From: a virus
Reading direction: 5' to 3' (one strand)
IMG/VR virus record: IMGVR_UViG_3300009098_000016
Location: 1-36,715 of that record
DNA length: 36,715 bases
This document shows, one piece after another, positions 1-6,936 of the stretch. The translations under genes and the position numbers were made by a program. Position 1 is the stretch's first letter. Each line of letters starts with the position of its first letter. Under the pieces are notes generated by a model that searched no databases, had not been told where the DNA came from, and worked only from the letters and a program-made list of their open reading frames with translations.

Positions 1-123
1 ACCGCCTACACCGACTGCGTCACCTGCCGGCGACCCATCTGCCACCGCGGGTGCGTCGCCGACCACCACTGCGGCGGGCAACAGCAAACCCAAGACGTCC
101 TACCCAGCAACCAACTCGTCTAA
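1..123 (+). CDS. C-terminal end of a cysteine/histidine-rich protein (5' cut off)
   Basis: Frame 1 is open from the window edge to TAA at 121-123 and gives 40 residues. They contain CxxC, a further CxxxC and an HHC group, a spacing typical of a small zinc-binding knuckle. The N-terminus lies outside the window, so the parent protein cannot be named. Its 3' end overlaps the convergent gene ending at 100 by 24 bp. Confidence 0.5.
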   Translation, partial: TAYTDCVTCRRPICHRGCVADHHCGGQQQTQDVLPSNQLV

Positions 124-324
124 AACGGTCACCGGCAACGGGGCACCCTCACAACAACTCGCCTTCTGACGGCACCCCGGATTCGGGCACAACCAGCGGC
201 ACGCGATCGGATCGAACACCTCACCACACGCATCGCAAACCAAACCCGTCACAAAATCCGGTGGACGGCGGACCTGCTGGATCTTCTCGATCGGTTCGTC
301 GTCTACGTAAAAGTCGTCGCTCAT
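100..324 (-). CDS. Small zinc-ribbon-like protein
   Basis: A 74-aa protein of unknown function. The acidic N-terminus is followed by a CDACG knuckle and, about 15 residues on, a second cysteine group (CPNPGC and CC), so a zinc ribbon is likely. ATG at 324 is chosen over an upstream in-frame ATG because GGAG sits 7 nt before it and the ATG overlaps the TGA of the preceding gene (ATGA), implying translational coupling. No catalytic motif is visible. Confidence 0.6.
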   Translation of the reverse strand: MSDDFYVDDEPIEKIQQVRRPPDFVTGLVCDACGEVFDPIACRWLCPNPGCRQKASCCEGAPLPVTVLDELVAG

Positions 325-545
325 TCCAACTGCTCCAGCCTGCATTGTCGGCCGCCACAGTCAGGGCACGAAACTGATTCACAGTCATCATGCACGAGTG
401 CCCAATGCTCCCAATGGCGCGGATCGATCCGCTCGGATAGTCCAAGTAGTCGGATAGACGCAGCGCAGGAAAGCCACCGTCGCCCTACGCAACGGAACCC
501 GCGCGGGTTATCTGCCAGCTCGTACGTGCGTTGCCAGGTCTTCAC
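321..545 (-). CDS. Small cysteine-containing protein of unknown function
   Basis: A 74-aa product starting at GTG 545. Its C-terminus has a CPDCGG knuckle and further cysteines. Its stop overlaps the next start as ATGA at 321-324, which supports it being real. The reading frame stays open further upstream, but that part runs through the tRNA-Pro gene, so a longer start is unlikely. The ribosome-binding site is weak (GGTGG), so the exact start is uncertain. Confidence 0.45.
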   Translation of the reverse strand: MKTWQRTYELADNPRGFRCVGRRWLSCAASIRLLGLSERIDPRHWEHWALVHDDCESVSCPDCGGRQCRLEQLE

Positions 546-633
546 GCAGGAGAGCCACCCGGCGCACCGGAAGACGGCCCGGGCGATCGCCGTACGGGCA
601 GGGTCAGCTTCGCAGCTGAGCAGTCGAGCCACG

Positions 634-706
634 TCAGACAGGTGGGACTCGAACCCACGATCATCGCGTCCCAAACGCGAGGGCCTAGCCGCTAGCCGAC
701 TGTCTG
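634..706 (-). tRNA. tRNA-Pro (anticodon UGG)
   Basis: A complete 73-nt cloverleaf read on the minus strand. The acceptor stem is 7 bp (CAGACAG/CTGTCTG), with C1-G72 and A73, the usual bacterial proline identity. The D arm is GGCT/GGCC with A14, GG18-19 and A21. The anticodon stem is TCGCG/CGCGA with loop TTTGGGA (U33, anticodon TGG, G37). The T arm is GTGGG-TTCGAGT-CCCAC. CCA is not encoded. It lies between small leftward genes and is probably phage-borne. Confidence 0.93.
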
Positions 707-715
707 CCAACAACA

Positions 716-817
716 TCACCAGCTCGGCAACACACCCGCGATCGTCAACGCCAGCAGCAAAACCAACAACACCAACACCACCGTCAACGCGAGCTGAACA
801 TCATCAAGAAGGTTCAC
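716..817 (-). CDS. Tiny single-pass membrane protein
   Basis: GTG at 817 gives a 33-aa peptide whose last two thirds are an uninterrupted run of Leu, Val and Ala, enough for one transmembrane helix, ending in PSW. The frame extends to an ATG at 916, but the added part is not hydrophobic and looks less natural. No strong ribosome-binding site is seen. It lies just upstream of the tRNA on the same strand. A holin-like or regulatory membrane peptide is possible but unproven. Confidence 0.4.
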   Translation of the reverse strand: MNLLDDVQLALTVVLVLLVLLLALTIAGVLPSW

Positions 818-916
818 GGCACGTGACGATAGCCGTTCGCCGATAGCGAACCAAACGTGGTACTTATTTGTTTCACTAGCAGGAACTATCTCGCGGCACT
901 GAAAAGCCTTGCTCAA

Positions 917-1180
917 TCAGAAAAGAGGCTCGACGAAGCGATCCTGAAACTCAGAACGTGATGTCGAAACACCATATAAATGCCGCTCGCGGTAACAGGC
1001 AATAGCTGAACCACTACAGGCAATTACAAACGCGCCGTGACCACAGCTACGACCAGTAGTAGTCCCGCGCCACGGCGTCGACCCGACAGCGGGTCCGTAA
1101 TCAACCGACATCGGCCCGTTAACGCCCTGAAACGCACCGTAATTGAGTGACATCGGCCAGTCACAATTGCATTTCCACAT
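917..1180 (-). CDS. Possible small protein, unknown
   Basis: An open frame from ATG 1180 to TGA at 917; it can be extended to 1360. It contains a tandem motif, MSLNYG then MSVDYG, separated by a GVNGP segment, and several later cysteines. The SLNYG and QGV(N/D)GP pattern recurs in the rightward protein at 3354-3575, which argues for relatedness rather than chance. No good ribosome-binding site is present. It may be a degraded copy. Confidence 0.3.
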   Translation of the reverse strand: MWKCNCDWPMSLNYGAFQGVNGPMSVDYGPAVGSTPWRGTTTGRSCGHGAFVIACSGSAIACYRERHLYGVSTSRSEFQDRFVEPLF

Positions 1181-1183
1181 TGT

Positions 1184-1454
1184 GGAGAGAGATTTCCGGC
1201 GACTGGTCCCCGCTTTACGCCCGTCGGCTCTAAAAACGGTCACCCTACGTAGCGGCACGTGCGGTAATGGTTGGTGACGGCGAATTACCACCGTTTGGGG
1301 GGCGGCCATTGGGGTGGCGCGTTCGGGTGAAAACGGTGTGTGGTGGATCAGCGACTCCAAATTACCACTGGTTGGTCTAGTGGGTTGAACTTCACCCGTT
1401 TGCTAGCGGGTTTGTGCTGGTCACGGCCCTATATCGGGGACATTCGGGCTAGGC
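1184..1454. other. Gene-poor leader region
   Basis: No convincing coding frame was seen here beyond the open N-terminal extension of the leftward frame. The rightward promoter of the left-arm block must lie here or just downstream. Candidate elements are TTGAAC near 1385 and TATATC near 1430, but their spacing is not canonical, so no promoter is called. Confidence 0.3.
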
Positions 1455-1680
1455 TTAGGGCCTGTCCCGACCCCGACCGGAAAGGCGGTCCGACCCTCAC
1501 GCGTTGCGCGTGATCACAAGTGGTGCGCCCCCGCATTTATCGCGGGTGAGCCAACGAGCCGAGGACGCTAGGAAGCGCGCCCGGGAAGCTGTCCGCGAGG
1601 TATGCCCCTTAGGGGCGGTAGCGCGTAGCTCCGACCGGGTGTCGCGGGTACAGGGTGCGGCAGCCACGTCATAGATCGAA
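1455..1680 (+). ncRNA. Hairpin-rich candidate structured RNA
   Basis: A non-coding stretch with several short perfect hairpins in a row: CACGCG/CGCGTG around 1498-1512, CCGC/GCGG around 1531-1545 and GCCCC-TTA-GGGGC around 1603-1615. It runs directly into the tRNA-like fold at 1681. The density of stems without coding potential suggests an RNA that is structured or processed. RNase P RNA, tmRNA and group I core motifs were looked for and not found. No family is assigned. Confidence 0.35.
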
Positions 1681-1728
1681 GGTTCCGCGATTAGCGGGAG
1701 GCTGCCGGATCGAATCCGGCCGGAACCG
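1681..1728 (+). ncRNA. Miniature tRNA-like element A (acceptor plus T arm only)
   Basis: A perfect 7-bp acceptor stem (GGTTCCG 1681-1687 with CGGAACC 1721-1727) encloses a 16-nt linker and a perfect T arm, GCCGG-ATCGAAT-CCGGC (1704-1720). There is no anticodon arm; the linker contains GCGGGAG, resembling a D loop. A related copy lies at 6630-6678, with the acceptor pairs changed but still complementary. It sits 39 nt upstream of the start codon at 1768. Possible roles are an RNase P cleavage site in the leader or a tRNA mimic. Confidence 0.6.
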
Positions 1729-1767
1729 CTCTGTAATCAATCAAGTCTAGCGCGAAGGATGATCGGT

Positions 1768-1911
1768 ATGACGTTCTGTTACTCCACCTACATATCCGTC
1801 GACACATTACGTTCCGAGTGTTGTGACGCGGAGGTCACTCGCACTGTTGACGGTAACGGTGCGTGTGAGTGCGACACGTGCGGCAACCTTTGTTTCGTTT
1901 ACGAGATCTAG
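1768..1911 (+). CDS. 47-aa zinc-ribbon microprotein
   Basis: ATG at 1768 has AAGGA 8 nt upstream; the frame ends at TAG 1909-1911. The peptide has seven cysteines, including an ECC, a CEC and a DTCGNLC group, arranged as two knuckles, so a compact zinc-binding fold is likely. It is the first gene after tRNA-like element A. Its codon use (GGT, CGT, GTA-type third positions) matches the following rightward genes. Function unknown; DNA-binding or host-takeover microproteins often look like this. Confidence 0.6.
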   Translation: MTFCYSTYISVDTLRSECCDAEVTRTVDGNGACECDTCGNLCFVYEI

Positions 1912-1924
1912 GGAGTTATGGATC

Positions 1925-2119
1925 ATGAGTCAATCAATGACGAACCTATGTGGTCGCGACCTAGGCGACGGTACGCGATGCGACAACGTTAACGGACCTT
2001 GGCACTGTGGTCCGTGCGGTAACGGCCCGTGGGTGGTGACCGTGGGTACCAGCGCAGCGGTTAAGCAGCTGGACGCGGTGTTGCGTACAGCGCTGGAAAC
2101 GATCAGGCCATGCGACTAG
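1925..2119 (+). CDS. Small cysteine-rich protein
   Basis: A 64-aa protein. ATG at 1925 is preferred because GGGAG lies about 10 nt upstream and the preceding gene ends at 1911. The N-terminal half has cysteines spaced as C-x9-C and then WHCGPCG, again a zinc-ribbon layout; the C-terminal half is a short predicted helix. Its last bases overlap the start of the secreted-protein gene at 2110, indicating co-translation. No function recognised. Confidence 0.6.
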   Translation: MSQSMTNLCGRDLGDGTRCDNVNGPWHCGPCGNGPWVVTVGTSAAVKQLDAVLRTALETIRPCD

Positions 2120-2658
2120 CTCACCGGGTGTGGCTTGGTGTCGCAGCGGCGGTGATGGTGGCCGGCATCGCGCATGCCGAGTTGGCGGGGCCGCCGCAGC
2201 ACGCGGTTACGCCGGTGCAGGTGATAGCAGCACCGGCACCGGCTGAGGCTTACCTGTGTGCCGTGCGGTGCCCCGGTTATGTGGAGCCCGCGGACGGGCC
2301 GACCACGATGGCTGAGGCACGGGCGATGGCTGAGGCGCAGCGCGCGGACGCCGGGTACTGGACGGCCCATAAGGGCGTGGGTGTGGTGCCACCTAACGGC
2401 CCGGTGATCGTGACCCAGTACGTACCGGTACCGGCGGCTGGTCAGCAGGCCACGGTGCAGCCAAAGGCGAGCAAGGCGACCAGCACGCGGGCTACTGCGC
2501 AACCTAAGGCAGCGAAAGCGCCTAAGGCACCCGCGGCATCTAAGGCGCCGAAGCAGGCGCAGCCGAGCACGACGGTGACGTCGAAGCAGTCCACTCGAAC
2601 TACCGCTACGGGCACCGTGACGGTGACTAACAGCACGACCACAACCACGAAGGGTTAA
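2110..2658 (+). CDS. Exported Ala/Lys/Thr-rich protein
   Basis: A 182-aa protein with a clear signal peptide: basic MRLAHR, a hydrophobic stretch and AHA before the likely cut near residue 24. The middle part has two cysteines (CAVRC). From about residue 115 it is low-complexity, with repeated KA, PKA, SKAP and then Thr/Ser runs ending TTTTTKG. Such tails are found on surface-exposed, often glycosylated actinobacterial proteins. It overlaps the preceding gene by 10 bp. It may act at the lysogen's surface, for example in superinfection exclusion, but this is inference. Confidence 0.65.
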   Translation: MRLAHRVWLGVAAAVMVAGIAHAELAGPPQHAVTPVQVIAAPAPAEAYLCAVRCPGYVEPADGPTTMAEARAMAEAQRADAGYWTAHKGVGVVPPNGPVIVTQYVPVPAAGQQATVQPKASKATSTRATAQPKAAKAPKAPAASKAPKQAQPSTTVTSKQSTRTTATGTVTVTNSTTTTTKG

Positions 2659-2660
2659 CC

Positions 2661-2837
2661 ATGCCTGACATGACGAATAACCAGGTGATTGCGCTTAGCA
2701 ACCTCTGCGAGCGGTACGGGGTCGACTTCGATCCGGCTAACTTCCTGCCCCGCTTCGACCTACCTGCTGGGTATGTGGCCGGATGGGTCGGGACGTTGTA
2801 TGTGGGGTGTGATCCGGATGGCGCGATCTCCTCTTGA
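2661..2837 (+). CDS. 58-aa hypothetical protein
   Basis: ATG 2661 follows AAGGG by about 6 nt and begins 2 nt after the previous stop. The protein is acidic with a YGVDFDPANFLP segment and a hydrophobic, Gly-rich C-terminal half. No known motif. It overlaps the next small gene by 20 bp. Confidence 0.55.
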   Translation: MPDMTNNQVIALSNLCERYGVDFDPANFLPRFDLPAGYVAGWVGTLYVGCDPDGAISS

Positions 2838-2955
2838 CCCGTATTGCCGTACGTGCGGGCTACTGCACCATCCGTTTGAGCGGCTCGAATCGATTGTGGC
2901 GGCGTGCCTTAACGGTGTGTTCGCTGCGGGTACGTGGCTTACCCACGCTAAGTGA
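2818..2955 (+). CDS. 45-aa hypothetical protein with CxxC-HH motif
   Basis: ATG 2818 has GGGG about 10 nt upstream; a GTG at 2809 is an alternative start. The N-terminus carries CRTC followed by HH a few residues later, and one further cysteine lies near residue 30, so metal binding is possible. It overlaps the preceding gene by 20 bp, as is common in this block. Function unknown. Confidence 0.45.
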   Translation: MARSPLDPYCRTCGLLHHPFERLESIVAACLNGVFAAGTWLTHAK

Positions 2956-3036
2956 CCTAGCTAGTTCCCAGCTGTCCGATGGGGCGGACGGTTGGATTGC
3001 CTGCTATGGCAACTACAGCGCGAAAGGAAACGAGGC

Positions 3037-3357
3037 ATGCAAGCATATATGAAGGTGGTAGATAGCGGGTGGGCACCACCTACGTTCATCGTTACGCGGT
3101 TCGATGACGCTATCAAGTATCACGTGATGATAGGTGGCTCGAACGTCGGTAGCGTGATGCGTTATCACGCGGACAATTGGTACGCGACTCCGGACGATTG
3201 CACGGGCGGACCGTGCTCTGCTGACGCCGCCCGCTATAGGTGGGCTGGTGGGTTCCGTACACGTCGTGAGGCTGTAGCGCACCTACGGGGGCATGCAAAC
3301 GCCGGTAGCGCGTGGTGGGCCGAAGCGGCATCACCGGAATGGCAGGCACGGCCATGA
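3037..3357 (+). CDS. 106-aa hypothetical protein
   Basis: Start at ATG 3037, with AAGGA 9 nt upstream inside the motif AGCGCGAAAGGA shared with other leaders of this block. The middle of the protein alternates beta-like stretches (FIVTRF, YHVMIGGSNVGSVMRY); the C-terminus has RTRREAVAHLRGH, probably a helix. It resembles a small alpha/beta domain with a closing helix, but no family is recognised. Its TGA overlaps the next ATG (ATGA at 3354). Confidence 0.6.
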   Translation: MQAYMKVVDSGWAPPTFIVTRFDDAIKYHVMIGGSNVGSVMRYHADNWYATPDDCTGGPCSADAARYRWAGGFRTRREAVAHLRGHANAGSAWWAEAASPEWQARP

Positions 3358-3575
3358 GGACGACTGTCCGCGCTGGCCTAGCCGCTGTGCTGGCCGCTGG
3401 CATTGCCGCCACGGGGCTGTTCACGGGCGCGGTGCACGTGTACGGCCTGGACGCGCACTCGTTGAACTACGGGGTCACGGCTAGCGGGTACGGGTTCGAG
3501 ATTCAGGGTGTCGACGGCCCCGGGTGGTTCCACTGCGGGCACAGCGTCGGCCCGATACCAGGAACGGACTGCTGA
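3354..3575 (+). CDS. Small exported protein
   Basis: A 73-aa protein starting in the ATGA overlap at 3354. A hydrophobic Ala/Gly-rich segment at residues 5-25 after MRTTVR is a signal peptide or membrane anchor. The exported part contains SLNYG, QGVDGP and two cysteines (FHCGHS and the terminal DC), which could form a disulfide. Similar SLNYG/GVNGP motifs occur in the leftward frame at 917-1180. Confidence 0.55.
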   Translation: MRTTVRAGLAAVLAAGIAATGLFTGAVHVYGLDAHSLNYGVTASGYGFEIQGVDGPGWFHCGHSVGPIPGTDC

Positions 3576-3577
3576 CG

Positions 3578-3940
3578 ATGAAAACAGATGAGGCCCGCGC
3601 GATGGGTATGGCTTACGTGTGGGGCCGCCAGGATGCGGGCGAAAGTGAACGTGACACCGGGTTCAGTATCCACTTTGGTGAGGCGTACGCGTTGCGGGCT
3701 GAGGCTTACAACACGGAGCGCACGTGGTCGATGATCCCGCTGCAGTCCGCGTGGGATGAGTGGCAAGCGACGAAGTGTCTCACGTACAAAACCCGCGACG
3801 GGTACCGGGAGATCGGTTTAGGGCATCCGGAAGGGCACCCTAGCGACCTACGGGTTATCGAGACGGTGTCCGCTGGCCCTGAATTCTGGGAACGCCCCGA
3901 ATACACACGCAGGGCCGGTCCGACCCGCGTAACGCTGTAA
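3578..3940 (+). CDS. 120-aa hypothetical protein
   Basis: ATG 3578 starts 2 nt after the preceding stop, with AGGAACGGA upstream. The N-terminal half is helical and rich in aromatic residues (MGMAYVWGRQDAGE, FGEAYALRAEAY, WDEWQ). This resembles small phage proteins of the type that carry an AYxxGRxDA motif, but no function is established. The C-terminus is polar with several Arg and Pro. It lies directly before the ATPase gene, probably in the same transcript. Confidence 0.6.
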   Translation: MKTDEARAMGMAYVWGRQDAGESERDTGFSIHFGEAYALRAEAYNTERTWSMIPLQSAWDEWQATKCLTYKTRDGYREIGLGHPEGHPSDLRVIETVSAGPEFWERPEYTRRAGPTRVTL

Positions 3941-3970
3941 CGCGTAATGCGGAATGTGAAGGGAGGAACG

Positions 3971-5104
3971 GTGAGTACGCAGGTACAAACGGTAACGACG
4001 ATTGAGCGTCCGTTACAGGATGTGACCAGTCAAGCACTTGACGCGGTACAGGGCGAATTCGACAAATATCTAGTGTTCCCGTCGCCTGAGGCACGGGACG
4101 CTGTTGTTCTGTGGACGTTGCACACGTACGTGTTCGATCAGTTCGGTTCGACACCGCGGTTGTCTATCCGGAGTACGGGGCCGGGTAGCGGTAAGTCCCG
4201 GGTGCTGGAGCTGATCGCGGAACTGGCACCTAAGGCGGTGTCCGCGGTGTATTTAGAGCCCGCTGTGATGTGGCGGTTGATTAACGCGGGTGCACCGACG
4301 CTGTTGCTAGATGAGTGCGACACGGTTTTCGGTAAGGCCGGTAGCGGGACGTCGCACGTTGGGTTGCGGTCCATTATCAACGCTGGGCACCGTGCGGGTT
4401 CGACGGTACCTAGGTGTGTTGGCAGTGAGGACGTTAAGGAATTCCGGGTGTTTTCACCGGTCGCGCTGGCGGGTATCGGGCGGCTACCGGACACGATCGC
4501 CACGCGGTCTGTGGAGATCGTGATGCGCAAACGGCGTGACGGTGACCCGGTCGTTAAGCCGTTCCGGTTGAAGTTGGCCGGTGACAGTCTGAAAGTCACG
4601 GCCGGTCTACTCAGCTTCTGGGCTACCCGGGCGGCGTTGCCGTTGTCCGTGGCGATGCCGGACCTACCGGTCGAAGACCGCGCGGCCGACGTGTGGGAAC
4701 CGCTGGTAGCGATAGCGGACCTAGCGGGCCCCGTGTGGGCCGCTAGGGCACGGGCGGCGTGTACCCGGCTGGTAGCTGAGGCCAGTAGCCGACCGGTCGC
4801 GAGTGTCGGTGTCCGGTTGCTGACGGATATCCGGGCGGTGTTCGACACGGAGGTACTGGTACCAGCGGACCTAATCCAGCGGCTGCACGGGGTCCCTGAA
4901 AGCCCATGGGAGGGCGGTCAGTTCACTAGCCGCCAGATGGCACGGGTGCTAGCGGAGTACGGCGTGCGGGCCACCACGGCGCGGGTAGCGGGCACCCCGT
5001 GCCGCGCGTACCTACGTGACGCGTTCACCGCGGCGTGGGCGATGTACCTGCCAGCGGAACGCGTCGCAGAGCAGGCGCAAGTCGAAGCAGAGGCAGTGAT
5101 CTAG
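3971..5104 (+). CDS. DUF3631-type P-loop ATPase
   Basis: A 377-aa protein. GTG 3971 is chosen because GGGAGG lies 5 nt upstream; the frame also opens at 3947 with no ribosome site. Walker A is GPGSGKS at residues 70-76 and Walker B is LLLDECD at 111-117, followed by VALAGIG and a TRS(V) arginine segment. This layout is typical of DUF3631 proteins, the ATPase part of mobile-element primase/helicase-like proteins. A substrate-free primase domain is not seen here, so it may work as a stand-alone helicase-like factor. Upstream and downstream genes are closely packed and co-directional. Confidence 0.75.
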   Translation: MSTQVQTVTTIERPLQDVTSQALDAVQGEFDKYLVFPSPEARDAVVLWTLHTYVFDQFGSTPRLSIRSTGPGSGKSRVLELIAELAPKAVSAVYLEPAVMWRLINAGAPTLLLDECDTVFGKAGSGTSHVGLRSIINAGHRAGSTVPRCVGSEDVKEFRVFSPVALAGIGRLPDTIATRSVEIVMRKRRDGDPVVKPFRLKLAGDSLKVTAGLLSFWATRAALPLSVAMPDLPVEDRAADVWEPLVAIADLAGPVWAARARAACTRLVAEASSRPVASVGVRLLTDIRAVFDTEVLVPADLIQRLHGVPESPWEGGQFTSRQMARVLAEYGVRATTARVAGTPCRAYLRDAFTAAWAMYLPAERVAEQAQVEAEAVI

Positions 5105-5107
5105 ACG

Positions 5108-5129
5108 GGGTGCGCTATCCGGCGCACCC
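5108..5129 (+). promoter_or_regulatory. 8-bp leader hairpin
   Basis: A perfect stem, GGGTGCGC (5108-5115) and GCGCACCC (5122-5129), with a 6-nt loop, begins 4 nt after the ATPase gene stop and 29 nt before the next start. There is no T-run, so it is not a typical terminator. It may protect or separate the messages. Confidence 0.4.
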
Positions 5130-5157
5130 ACAACAGCGCGAAACGAAGGGCAGTGCA

Positions 5158-5367
5158 ATGCGTGGCATAGTAGGAATTATGGCTATCGGTATGGCGGCCA
5201 TATACACGATAGGTTTGGCCATATACGCGATAGCTTCGGCGCTTCACCACTGGTATGTGACGGTGCCCGCTGTGATCGTGATCACGGTACTCGTGCTGCA
5301 CTACCAGTCTAAACAGCGCAAGCCGCCGGCGAATACATCACAAGCCCGCTGGTCGAATCGGCGATAA
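5158..5367 (+). CDS. Small membrane protein with two helices
   Basis: A 69-aa protein from ATG 5158, with GAAGGG about 8 nt upstream. Two hydrophobic segments cover residues about 4-27 and 33-50, separated by HHWY, followed by a basic, polar tail (QSKQRKPP..RWSNRR) probably in the cytoplasm. No family recognised; a small holin-like or anchoring protein cannot be told apart by eye. Confidence 0.6.
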   Translation: MRGIVGIMAIGMAAIYTIGLAIYAIASALHHWYVTVPAVIVITVLVLHYQSKQRKPPANTSQARWSNRR

Positions 5368-5389
5368 CGGCAGGACGGTCGGGGACGGC

Positions 5390-5569
5390 ATGACTAGACG
5401 ACGGATATGCGCCCGTGAGGGTTGCACCAACGAGATCCCACTACGGGTCGATAGGCGGACCGGGCAAACGGTCCCACCCAACGAGGACAAACAATTCTGT
5501 TCACCGCGTTGCCGTAAAGCTGACTGGCGGAAACGGCAACGCGACGGACCGGCGAAAGAAAAGGACTGA
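5390..5569 (+). CDS. 59-aa zinc-finger protein
   Basis: ATG 5390 with GGGGACGG directly upstream. Cysteines are arranged CAREGC near the N-terminus and FCSPRCRKADWRKRQR in the second half. The FCSxxCRKAxWRxRQ pattern is widespread in small actinobacterial and phage zinc fingers that probably bind nucleic acid. The protein is strongly basic. It lies between a membrane protein and the DUF932 gene in the same direction. Confidence 0.6.
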   Translation: MTRRRICAREGCTNEIPLRVDRRTGQTVPPNEDKQFCSPRCRKADWRKRQRDGPAKEKD

Positions 5570-5574
5570 TCACA

Positions 5575-6624
5575 ATGTCGCAGGAAACACTGAACTGGTT
5601 GAACACGCACGTGCTAGTCGGTATGACGGACGCGCGTGGCAACGCGTGGCATTACCGGGCAAGTGAGCAAGGCGCCGAGTCGAACCATTACGCGGGTGCG
5701 ATCCCGATTGAGGATGTTAACCGGCGGTTATTCGGTTGGGATGCTGTGCCTAGGCGCGTCGGTGTTGAGCTGCCCGCCACGTTCGACGACATGACCCACA
5801 TATCCGACGACGGCCTACCGATGCGGTGGACGGTGCAGGATGACCGCCAGGCCATCACGGCGTCGGATAGCGGGCACGTGTTCGAATTCTTCAAAGACGG
5901 TTACCGGTCCCACCAGTACCAGGAGTGGTTACTGCGCAACGTGGGCACGATTCTCGATGGTGACCTAGGTATTAGCTCCGCTGGGTTGCTCCGTAACCGT
6001 GGCGTGGCGTGGGTCGAGGTCTCCGTGCCCGACACTATCCAGGGGCCCGCTGGTGTGGCATTCAGGCCCAATCTGGTGGGGTGTACGTCGCACGACGGGA
6101 AGCTGTCGACCACGTATAAGCGCACGATCACCGCGACGGTGTGCGACAACACCCTGGCCGCTGCGCTGGGTGAGCACGGTCAGACAGTGAAAGTGAAGCA
6201 CTCACGTTATTCAGGGTTGCGGATCACTGACGCGCGGGTAGCGCTGGCCATGGTGGACGAAACGGCGGACGCGTTCTCCGCGCAGGTGAGGCGACTCACC
6301 GATTGGAAGGTAGGACCGCTACAGCTCAAGACGGTGATTAACGCTCTCGTGCCTGTGCCTGATGAGTCCGGGAGGGCACAAACGATCGCCCAGACTAAGC
6401 AGGCCGACATTCGTAAGCTACTGGCCACTGACCTGCGTGTGCAGCCATGGGCCGGTACAGCGTTTGGTGTGCTCCAAGCGTTCAACACGTGGGAGCACCA
6501 TATTAAGGGCACCCGTGGTGGGGAAGGTGGCCGGGCGGAACGCAACATGCTGTCAGCACTGGACGGCAGCACTGACAAATCTGACGCGCTAGTCCTTAGC
6601 GTGTTGGCGGCTACAAACGTTTAG
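5575..6624 (+). CDS. DUF932 / TIGR03299 phage/plasmid-like protein
   Basis: A 349-aa protein from ATG 5575. Its layout fits the DUF932 family: N-terminal MSQETLNWLN; a central segment with FRPNLVGCTSHDGKLSTTYKR, where family members read the nominal TS.DGS-type core; a CDNTL motif; and a C-terminal NTWEHHIKG plus RAERNML segment. Members are found on actinobacterial phages and plasmids near replication or transfer genes; the biochemical role is unknown. It follows the zinc-finger gene by 5 nt and is followed directly by tRNA-like element B. Confidence 0.78.
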   Translation: MSQETLNWLNTHVLVGMTDARGNAWHYRASEQGAESNHYAGAIPIEDVNRRLFGWDAVPRRVGVELPATFDDMTHISDDGLPMRWTVQDDRQAITASDSGHVFEFFKDGYRSHQYQEWLLRNVGTILDGDLGISSAGLLRNRGVAWVEVSVPDTIQGPAGVAFRPNLVGCTSHDGKLSTTYKRTITATVCDNTLAAALGEHGQTVKVKHSRYSGLRITDARVALAMVDETADAFSAQVRRLTDWKVGPLQLKTVINALVPVPDESGRAQTIAQTKQADIRKLLATDLRVQPWAGTAFGVLQAFNTWEHHIKGTRGGEGGRAERNMLSALDGSTDKSDALVLSVLAATNV

Positions 6625-6629
6625 CAGTG

Positions 6630-6678
6630 GGCCCCTGAACATGGCGTGAGGCTACCGGATCGAATCCGGCCGGGGTCA
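6630..6678 (+). ncRNA. Miniature tRNA-like element B (acceptor plus T arm only)
   Basis: It starts 6 nt after the DUF932 stop. GGCCCC (6630-6635) pairs with GGGGTC (6672-6677), including one G-T pair, around a 17-nt linker and a T arm of CCGG-ATCGAAT-CCGG with an A-C mismatch at its base. The linker shares GCG(G/T)GAGGCT with element A, and the T arm is almost identical. Two acceptor pairs are T-A in A and C-G in B, a compensatory change. The gene at 6718 begins 39 nt downstream. Confidence 0.6.
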
Positions 6679-6717
6679 CTCTTTCGTTTCACCGATCTAG
6701 CGCAGGAGAAAGTAATC

Positions 6718-6936
6718 ATGGATGAGCAAACGCATCTAGACGGGTTCAGGGTCGGCGACCGAGTAAGGCTATCGCCCCTCGCAAAAGTGGATTTGCGCGA
6801 CACGGGTGCATGGGTGCAAGACGCTAGCGGAATCGGACTAGTGATCGAATCACCGACGAAACATTGCTATGTCGAGGTGCAATGGAAGTACGGAACCGCT
6901 GCCTACCGGCCTGAACACTTAGAAAGGGTAAAGTGA
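6718..6936 (+). CDS. SH3-like small protein
   Basis: A 72-aa protein from ATG 6718, with AGGAGAAAG upstream. GDRVRLSP near residue 12, GIGLVIES and EVQW..YRPEHLERVK give the strand pattern of a small SH3/KOW-like barrel, as in many phage and ribosome-associated proteins that bind nucleic acid. Its leader matches that of the gene at 1768 (tRNA-like fold, then TCTAGCGC, then AGGA), which suggests common control. Ends in a GTGA overlap with the next gene. Confidence 0.6.
   Translation: MDEQTHLDGFRVGDRVRLSPLAKVDLRDTGAWVQDASGIGLVIESPTKHCYVEVQWKYGTAAYRPEHLERVK

Noticed and set aside
321-719. 132-aa version of the small leftward gene
   Set aside because: The N-terminal part is the translated tRNA-Pro gene; a start downstream of the tRNA is more reasonable.
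1455-1728. tmRNA, RNase P RNA or standard tRNA
   Set aside because: There is no tag-peptide frame, no distant 5' partner of the acceptor stem, and no RNase P core motif. The acceptor pairs locally and the anticodon arm is absent.
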